In this document: positions 55,970-64,000 of the stretch, piece after piece
How the letters are laid out: each line of letters opens with the position of its first letter
Position numbering within the stretch: position 1 is the first letter of the stretch
DNA from: Amoebophrya sp. A120
Lineage: Eukaryota; Sar; Dinophyceae; Syndiniales; Amoebophryaceae
DNA length: 64,000 bases
Direction of reading: 5' to 3'
Assembly: GCA_905178155.1 (NCBI GenBank)
Contig: CAJINV010000001.1
Coordinates: forward strand, 13,142,635-13,206,634
Program-made: the position numbers and the translations under genes
Notes under the pieces: generated by a model
What the model was told of the DNA's origin: nothing
Seen by the model: only the letters and a program-made list of their open reading frames with translations
Databases searched by the model: none

Positions 55970-57056
55970 TTTTTCGCTGGAGAGGCCGCCGGCGGACGAC
56001 CCTCCTGTCGGGGGTTATACTACTACAGCCAACAAGCAACAGCTAATACTAATAGCAGCACCGCCACCGGGCCCTTCCTCTTGCCGCTCTAGGATAGATG
56101 ACAATACTGACATCTATTTCACATCGATAGACTACTTAGACATAAACTGTACCAGCAGCTGGCGCATCTTTCAACAATATCGACAGGCATCGCCAAAAGA
56201 AGCTCAATCGTCAAGAACAAGAAGATAAAGAACTATCTAAGAAAGTAACATCACGACGAAGCAACAAATCAATGTGTTTCAATGTACTTCTCAATTGGGC
56301 TTTCTCTTCGACGACGTGTCCATTGAACGCAAACGACAGGCAGAGAAAGGGATAGAACGGAATGACACACCGATACCATACCATACTGATTCGAAAAATC
56401 CTTTCACGTTGTACGACTTTTCACATTTCTGAGCAGTGGCGACCTTCTCGTTCTCCACAGGTCAACGATTGAATACAGCTCGCGACATCCACAGGTCAAC
56501 AATGAAATACAGCTCTGCAACTGCATCGTAGAACAGCAACAGCGATATGGTTGCCGCATTAACGTGTGGCTTCACCTCGGATGCTGCTGTCGCGCATCCT
56601 CTGGAAGATAGAGAAAAGGCAACATGGCCACTCCTTGTGCGTTGCACTAGGCCAATGAAGCACTTAACATGAAGAAGGAGGACTCTGTCCTCTAACGCAA
56701 TTCCAATCACCGTCACATCACATGATTCACAGGAGCTCCTTTACTAGGTAAGTTCCTTCTTGTTTTTATTAAGTAGTTGTGAACTGTCACTGTGCCAGGA
56801 AATTCGTACACAAATGGAAAAGCAATCATATCAACCGATTGCAGCAAGATGTTGCCAGACACCGAGAGAGACCTCGTCGTGCGATACAGGACGCGGCCTT
56901 CAACTTCTATTGAGCTCCGAAGTCTGCTCTCCTGACCCTGAATCGCAGCAGGTATGCGCAGTAGCAATTGTAATATATAACAGCAAAAGCGAATGCAAAA
57001 GCTAAAGCTTGGACTTCAATATAGCTACCATCGCTCCTCCCGCCCCGACAATGTTG
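55970..57056. other. Intergenic with doubtful exon-like ORFs
   Basis: Minus-strand stretches 56967-56713 (SSIEVEGRVLYRTTRSLSVS) and 56716-56462 (AATISLLLFYDAVAELYFIV) read like protein but I could not link them with splice sites or a start. They could be exons of a small missed gene. Confidence 0.35.
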
Positions 57057-60000
57057 TCACTCCCACATTCTCGAGCTACTTCCCCCTCCTCTCTGCCAAC
57101 TGCTGCTGCTTGCTGCCCCTCCTGCCGTCGGAGACGATAGGCCCCCGCCGGACGAGGACGTCTGACTGGCCAACCGCTTCGTCTTCTGCACGGCCTTTTT
57201 GCTCATGGATCCGCGCCTCTCGGGCAAGTGCAGGAAATTACAGGCGTCCCCCAGTCGGCATTTGCCGGTGGTCTCCCAGTGCACGCAACCCTTGGTCTTC
57301 GCATTGCTCGGCGCGTCGTTCTGATTGGTATAGTCCGCCCAAGTTTTCAGCGGGCCGCCGCTGCGATTTAGCCGCACGGAGGGACTCGAGTCGCCGCTTG
57401 GAAGCTGCAACAGCGTCGCCGCGGGCGGGGGCGGCGGAGTCGTGGGGTTGTAGTTGCTGTCATTATGCGAAGGGCGGCGGGCAATTTCAGGTGGCCTGAA
57501 AGCCGGATTGGACGTTGTCGGAGACGAAGGTGCTACATTTGTGGTTGTTCCGCCCCCCGGTGCAGCTCCGGCGACTGCACCACCACCCGTGCCAAACGAC
57601 CCACTCCGCATTGCTGGCGAATAGTTGTAGCTCAAGATGTTAGAAGGACTACGTAAAGTAGAAGATGCTGCCGGCAGAGCCGGAGAAGCTGCCGCAGTTT
57701 TCGGGGTCGCGGAAAGACTTGTGCTTGTTTTCGGCGTTGTTGTCCCAGTATTGAAGCTACTCCTGGTCGTTCCGTCCGCTGCTGTATTCCCAATTCGGTC
57801 TGCTCGAGATTGTACTAGCATTTTTTGCTCGTCCCCCAGAGGACCATCGAGCTCTCTGCCTTCGACAAAGGGAGACGATTGCGCGCTTGACGACCCCCCG
57901 TCGCGGGGGTCGCCCTGACTGCTGGCGCTCTTGCTGCTTTGCGATGCGGATGCGGAGAAAAATTTTCGTGCCTCAAAGCGTTCCGGTCCGGGAGGCCGCG
58001 GCTTCCGCTCTTTTTTCTCTGCTTCTGCACCCGACTTCTTCGCTTTTTTGTTTTTAGTTCCCGAGCTAGTTGATTTGGGTTTACTCCCTACTTGGGTAGA
58101 AGTAGCTGCACTCGTCATCTGCGGATCATGTTGTGCCTGCAGTAAAATAAGATCATCCACTTGAGAGTTGGGGATTATGGGAGAACCAGGAAAGGATTCC
58201 CCGCCGGCACTCGTGGCACTAGGCCGCGAAGTTGACGTGGCGCCGGCATTCCCGCTGCGGCTGGACTTTTCGCTCGAGGCCCCAGCGTGCAAATACGTTT
58301 TGTCGTTGGAGGAAGACGTTTTGTTTTCTTCAGTCGACTCTTCCCGCACCGCGGCTAAATACTGCGCCATCAAAAATTGGCTGGCCGCTGGCATGGCGCC
58401 GGGTGGTGGCGGAGAAGATGAACCAAAAAGAGTGGTCGTTGTTCCACCTACGCCTCCTACTTCTGCTCCGGCGGCCGCTCCTGCCAGCAGCATCATCTGC
58501 ATCTGCAACGCCTCCGGTAGTGGTGCTGCGAGGTTTGGATTTTCATTTTGCAGTCCGGCGCCGGGTGCATCACTTCCGTTTCCAGCCGGAAAAGGCGATC
58601 CGCCAGCACCGGCCGCTGCGCCGAGCAGACCGGGGAAGTGCGCTGGTAGCAACAGCGGATCCATAAACGCCGGGTCCATCAGGCCGCCGGGGCCGAGGAG
58701 GGGCTGTCGCATCATATGATCAGCAGAAAAGGCACCACTAGGCGGTGCGATCCCCATGTTGCCTCCGCCAGGAGGTGGGCCGGCGGTCGCGTTAACGCTA
58801 CTGAGGTCTCCTCCTGCGAATGCTGCCGGGAAGAGCTGTGGAAAAGAAGCGCCACTTGGATGAAAAAGCAGCTCGGGCATCGCTGCGGAAACAAACGCTG
58901 CATGGTTTGAGTTTGTGGTTCTCATCATCTCCTCGCCTGTGCCTGTCCACGTCGCGGAAGCCGTGGCCCAGACGCTGTCGCCCAAGAGACTGGAAAAGGC
59001 GCTCTGTCGCTCTTTGCGCACGCATATGAGAGTGGACAACTCGTCCTCCCCATTCTTACCATTAGCTGTGGAGGTTTAGCTTTCGTGTCTACAGCCACAC
59101 GAAAGCTAGCATTAATGTTGACAGGTTCTGCTTCACAAATCTGAATGTCTAAATAAGTTACCGTGCGCGAAGTACCAAAAGCAACACAAGGCAGGGATAG
59201 GAAAAGGAATGCATTTGAGATTTTGCATGACAAATTAATGAGGGGGAGCAGGAGGACCACGAGTTGTGCACTTTCATAACGCAGGCGTCCACGTGCTGGT
59301 GGAGCTCCTTCGCTACATTTCGACTTACAACAGCACCCACGTCGAGGACTTTCCCACCCAAGGCGCGCTGCACGCTCTCTGTAGTTGTTTTTGGAAACGC
59401 ACTCATTCTAGACTAAGCAGAGACAAAAACATAAACAAGATCATGGACAAGGAACGACAGGTATGTTCCTGGTGGCTTAGCAAATCTCATAAAAAATGAC
59501 AAGCTGTAGAAAATTCCAAAACATGATCCTCTAGGTCATGATCACTTACGCTTAGCAGCTGGTAAAATAAACTAACAGTACCTGTGGTAGGCTGCTCGCT
59601 GCTGCTTATCTCCCCGGCGCTTGTCTTCGAAGCGCTGTCGTCTAGTCCGGTCATGTGCATGCTGTTATTTGAGGGCGAGCTTGGCCGCGAGGACTCGACA
59701 CCCGCTGATGGTAATGCCCCCGCCCCAGGCCCAGGGTTAGAACTCTCTCTGCTAGCAACACGACCACCTCCATCTGCGGTCATTTCCAGTGCTCTTGCGA
59801 CGTAGTTGCAGTACAAGGCCTGAATATCCCGGGCGGACCGATCCAGGGCCCGCGCTATCACCTCCTTTGGAAGGTACCGCGATAATTCCAGCCGAGGACC
59901 GCCGCTCGACGGCAACCGGCTGTGGTCCAGACCCGATTGCTTGCTGGACACACTGTGCTCGAGAAAGTCGAAACCGCGGACGTCTTGCATGCTGGATAAA

Positions 60001-60839
60001 GGTTCCAGGTCCGGGGTCATGGGCGACGGGGTTTTTGGGTAAATGACCTGCGGACTCCGCGGGTCGCTGTTGGCCGTTGGCGATCGACGCTTCGGTTTCG
60101 GCAGGCCGAGCGAGTTGGAAGTTGTTGTACTAGGGGCGAGGACTTGGACCACAGTCGCCTTCGAGCTCGGGTTGCTGTAGTTCGGGGGCGTGAGAACCCT
60201 CCCCATCCCTCCGGGCGAGGGCTCCCGGAGCGGAATTGGAGCAGTCACTGCACCCTGCTCCGCTGCGACGGCGGCCGCGTAGGACCGCATCACGTTTACC
60301 ACGCTGGGGTGAAGCGGAGAGGCGGGTGCGGACTGCTGCTCGTTCACTGGCGAAGACCGGTCCGACGGGGGACTTGTCGGGCCGCTGTAATTTTTGTGGT
60401 CCAGCATAAGAACCTCCTGCTCCGTAGGGAGGTTCTTGTTTTCGCCAGCTGCACTGCTGGTGAACATCATTTGATGAAGATGGCCATCAGGAGGCTCAAG
60501 CCGCTGCTGCTGTGCAAGATGCTCAGCACTGTCTTGCCGCCTCCGCGCGTTCTGCTGGTGGAGGTGTTCCTGCCCGCCCACTACGTGGTCCTTCTCCTGC
60601 GACGAAGGTAAAACAACTCCTCTTACGCTGCGCTTGTGCGCGGGACTTTCAATGACAAGCTGCTGCGGCGATGCTCGCCCGGGGGAACGTGAGGATGCTG
60701 GTCCCTTCTGCTCGACATCCCTGTGGGAATGGTGTTGCTTTCTTGCCGACGAGGAAGCCAGCGCTCCCGGGGTCGTCGTCGTGTCAACAGAGGGCTCGGC
60801 TTTGGGCCCTTGCTGTGTACTACTGCTCATGGGGTGCAA
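57057..60839 (-). CDS. CCCH zinc-finger protein, 1137 residues, mostly disordered
   Basis: Exons 60839-59582, 59378-59232 and 59065-57057 sum to 1138 codons. The single C-x8-C-x5-C-x3-H finger (CVHWETTGKCRLGDACNFLH) sits at about residues 1062-1081 and typically binds RNA. The rest is Pro/Ser/Ala/Gly-rich low complexity. Two helical islands exist: SRYLPKEVIARALDRSARDI in exon 1 and ESVQRALGGKVLDVGAVVSR in exon 2. The donor of intron 2 (GTCATG) was chosen because it alone kept the frame among the sites I checked; the acceptor is CCACAG. Without family hits beyond the finger, an mRNA-binding regulator is the best guess. Confidence 0.75.
59077..59108. repeat. Perfect 12-bp hairpin inside an intron
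   Basis: TAGCTTTCGTGT, 8-nt loop, ACACGAAAGCTA. It lies in the second intron of the CCCH gene, just upstream of the acceptor. Could be a splicing-related or chance structure. Confidence 0.6.
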
Positions 60840-62876
60840 AGAGGCGTCGGCGTCGGCAGTAGACAGCGCTCAACAAGAACACTGTCTGTTTAATCCGTCG
60901 ACGCGATCAAGTACATAAGCATCAACATGTTATCACCGGGATCGGGTTCACGTCAGTGCAACTCGGAATTGCCAAGAGCGTATAGGTCAACGAGAAGCCA
61001 ATTGCAATTGGCATTTGGTGTCGATTTTGTTTTTGACTCTTCATCGTGCATACGAATGGGTTTGAATTCGAAATTAAATGAAGGCGATAGATACATGTAC
61101 ATGGGTTTAGGTACTACTTACTTGATTTAAAATAAACTTTCTTGTGAATAGATACGTGCGCAACACGGGCTGATAAAAGTCACGAGTGACTACTTCGTGC
61201 TAGAGAGAGCTGGCACCATTTGCAGGAAGAGCACTCATGAAGGTTGAGCGCCATGATGTTCGTCTCCGTGTCGACTCAAGTTCATGTTCACCTAAAACTC
61301 GCAGGAAAAAATAAAAGGAAAAACGAACAGAAAAACCTACCGATTGACAATAAAAAAGTAGATCTAGATCTATTGTAACCGAGCACACGAGGACGAGAGA
61401 TCCGCGCGGATCCGAAAATACGACACGGAGACCGATAACGATCAGAAAAGAAAAAACCGATGACAAAGTAGTTGACTTTCAGTTTAGCCAAATCGAAAAA
61501 AGTTCCAATGCATTCCTCGCACCGATATTTATACGCATACTTTTAGGCAGTTAATTTTTGACTAAAAGCAGTTCAAGCAACATCCGAAACAAATTTGGAA
61601 GAACCGAAATACCGAATTCCTACTCGGGCAAACCGACTGCAGCAGAGCTGTTCGTGCCTGTCTTCGCCGATTACGCCTTCCTATGTCACGGCTGCGAAAC
61701 AAGTCAAAGTACTTAACAAGTGAATGACCATCAGGCCCAGGCTTGCTCTTCTTGCAACAGCAAATGCAAGAAGTAAAAGTATGTGTGTCCTCCTCGTGAT
61801 TGTTTCAATTTTGAATAGCCATTGTACATAATCAGCAAACTCGCCATCTATTCAGTGGCAGTGGGCGGATATGGATCTACTCCCCGTCGGGATTAATCGC
61901 GGAGGTAACTCCGTTCTTCGCCGGAGAATACCGGGCGAATTTTCGCATGCTGTGGCGCCCCCATTCTCAACCCCTGGTCGTGACCGGTCGTCGTGTGACA
62001 AATCTACGAAAAATTATTTACGATTTGTATACGTAATGGAAAATTGAAATTGAGACATCGTTAAAAATCACAATGAGTTGATACAAAGAAATCACAAACA
62101 TATCATGGGACTTCGTCGAGCCATCTGCTTTACCGAGCAATGCAGACCTACTTTGTGGCTCGTTCTTGCCGTGCTCGTCCCCGCCCCGCCCTTGTCCTTG
62201 AGCTTCAATGTCATATACTCTCGAACAGCGAATTTCTTGAACCAATTTGGTATTGATTTCAGTTACTCCTAGGTAAAAAACAAATTGCGAGTAAACACGA
62301 ATTTTTCCTTTTGTTTTCGACGTAAACATGATGAATGACAAAAGCTGCCTAGAACGAACGAAACACGATTTTTGGGAATTACAAGTTGCCCGTTCGCAAA
62401 TCCCACGCGGTTCGTTTCGATGATTGTTTTTTGCTATAAATGTAAACTACTGTTTTCGAATTGAGAAGAGCACGAGTCGAGCTCGAGGCCTCCCGTTCTT
62501 CGGTTTGATGATGTATCTAGTCAGATTTTAAAAATAGTGGTATTTTTACTCTGGCATGATTAAAAGCGCGATGAGAAGATAACTGGCATATATTAATTTT
62601 GGCTTTGGGTGGTACAAAAATGAATCCGCAACCACGCAGGAGGGGCCCTGATCTTGAGCAGACCGGCCTGCTCTGACACTCACTGCGAGAAGGATGTGAA
62701 GGAGCTGCAAGCACCGCACCATCTGTTCCTGCACACACTGACATGCGCATTCGCATTTACTCATGGGATACGGATAGTGAATAAATCTTCACTGCAAAAT
62801 TACTACAACAAGCAAGTCGCAACAGCACGAAAACTTCGAGCATTGACCGCCCTACATTTCGTCGTGTTCATTGTCG
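60840..62876. other. Intergenic, no gene seen
   Basis: About 2 kb, the longest plain spacer. AT-rich, with short ORFs only (for example 61466-61200 and 62341-62018 minus), none convincing. No tRNA, rRNA or introner-like palindrome recognised. Confidence 0.45.
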
Positions 62877-64000
62877 TTATGCACCCTGCGATTGGTCTCC
62901 GGGCATGATTTTCAGCACGGCCTTCCGCGTTTTTGCCACTACTTCTTGCAGGTCCTTGTCGGAGTGCAGCGACGAGATGCAGAGGCGGAGCGCAGGGGTC
63001 TCCGACTCGGTCAACTGAAATCGTCGCGTCAGTGCCTTTTCCACGGATCCCCTCTGCCACAAATCCAGCACGATGCCCCTATCTGCGAGCTCTTTCTGCA
63101 GGAGGCCAAGCAGCGAATTGTTGCCTGAAACGGCTCCGCCGGAGGAGGAGTGCTGGTTTATTTTTGTTTTTCTTGAAGTTTCTATTTTCTCGCGGAGAAA
63201 AATAACGTAGCTGGCGCCCGAGATTGCCAATTTGTCTCCCACCGCATCGTCCAAGCTTCGCCGCACGGTGTCCGCATTTAGTCTGAGCTGCTGAGCGCGC
63301 TGCGCAAAGGCGCCCTTGCCCAGTCTTTCCAGCACTTCCAGGTTCCATTTGCAAGACACGCCCGGCGCCGAGGCACTGAAGCAATACCTGGTTGGTGGTT
63401 AGAGTGGCTTGCAAGCTGCGAGAATAATTCGTTCGATCATATAATTGGGAAGACATCGCCCGGGAAACAAAGGAAAACTGAATTTCATAAATTTTTCGTA
63501 TTTCTACCCGCTGCTCGTCAGGCGAAGATCGCGTATCAAAGCATGGCTGGTGGCGCAGAAGCCCCCGATTCCGGCGATGCCGTATTCCAGCGAGGCCATA
63601 ATGACGTCGATTTCGGCCACGGAAACGCCAAAATAGTCGACGATGCCGCGGGGCCCGAGCGCTCCAAAGCTGAGGCTCTCGTCGAGTGCAAGCAGAACTC
63701 CGTACCGCTTTTTCAGCTTCAGCAGCGCAGGTAGGTCCAGTATGGTGCCGTCGCAGTGGGACAAGGCTTCCGCAATCACGTACGTGTGGCCCGTGATCGT
63801 CGACGACGTGGAGGCTGCTTTCCCCTTGTCGCCTCCTCCTGCTCCGCCGGCATTCATGTTCTTCTGCTCTTTTATCCTTTCCTGCTCCGACGTCTTCAAA
63901 AGGTGTTCAAGCTCCTCGGCGTCTTTGTAAAATTTCAGTTTGAAGCCCGAGCGGTTTAGCCGCAGGCCAGCCTTCACGCCAAAATTTACGCTTTCCTGGC
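62877..64000 (-). CDS. LCB1: Serine palmitoyltransferase subunit 1 (LCB1/SPTLC1), 3' part
   Basis: Runs off the right edge, so the N-terminus is missing. The exon from 64000 to about 63512 and the exon from about 63388 to 62877 join at TSSG|YCFSAS (GTAGAA donor, CCAACCAG acceptor). SPT makes 3-ketosphinganine from serine and palmitoyl-CoA on the ER, the first step of sphingolipid synthesis. The aminotransferase-fold motif LLALDESLSFGALGPRGIVD carries the cofactor-site Asp, and IDVIMASLEYGIAGIGGFC aligns with the segment where LCB2 has its PLP lysine; here no lysine is present, as expected for the non-catalytic LCB1 subunit. An insertion (NAGGAGGGDKGKAAS) is unusual. The ending TPALRLCISSLHSDKDLQEV is typical of alpha-oxoamine synthases. 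Confidence 0.88.

Noticed and set aside
56462-56967. Two protein-like minus-strand stretches
   Set aside because: No compatible start, donor or acceptor found to join them into a gene.

Overview
This is eukaryotic nuclear DNA from a gene-dense protist. Every gene I can support lies on the minus strand, 13 to 14 genes over 64 kb, with short GT-AG introns. Alongside these are many short palindromic 'introner' introns that have terminal inverted repeats (TIRs) and target-site duplications (TSDs). One-way gene arrays plus invasive, non-canonical, inverted-repeat introns are known from dinoflagellates, above all the parasitic syndinian Amoebophrya. That is my best guess for the lineage (about 0.6). 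No marker gene or spliced leader confirms it.

Layout from left to right, all genes minus strand: a membrane protein cut by the window edge (1-1191); a Cys-cluster protein (2011-3861); a coiled-coil protein (4273-6169); a doubtful small ORF (7505-7789); the ER ubiquitin ligase HRD1/synoviolin (8010-12471); a giant 2298-residue protein with an N-terminal beta-sandwich-like region (14254-22140); a TPR plus J-domain co-chaperone (23406-26007); a 1 kb insertion with a 15-bp TSD (26125-27156); a KOW-like protein (27179-29484); a small conserved-looking protein (30360-31172); a 776-residue coiled-coil protein (32207-39915) whose 4.8 kb intron holds a GC-rich satellite and a 33-bp hairpin minisatellite; a small coiled-coil protein (41663-42710); a fold-back element (43325-43999); an 11-exon Cys-rich protein (44789-52906) with a LINE nested inside one of its introners; two small membrane proteins (54207-54881 and 55063-55969, the latter TMEM198-like); a CCCH zinc-finger protein (57057-60839); and the 3' part of serine palmitoyltransferase subunit 1 (62877-64000).

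The main discovery is the introner system. Fifteen elements of 101-280 bp all sit inside coding genes (the copy at 45202-49909 is now swollen by the LINE). Each starts 5'-TA and ends TA-3'. They fall into at least six TIR families that share an internal motif like TGCATGACAAAT or TGCATTACAAAT. They are flanked by 5-bp direct repeats: seven perfect pairs, four with one mismatch. Removing the element plus one repeat copy restores an open frame. I summed exon lengths by hand for the nine interrupted genes, and every total is a multiple of three. One introner carries a 4.4 kb 5'-truncated LINE (partial endonuclease, reverse transcriptase, RNase H) with a 17-bp TSD, and the host gene still closes in frame around it.

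Protein secretion and membrane quality control recur by chance rather than as an operon (HRD1, DnaJ, SPT1). Gene order suggests no pathway.
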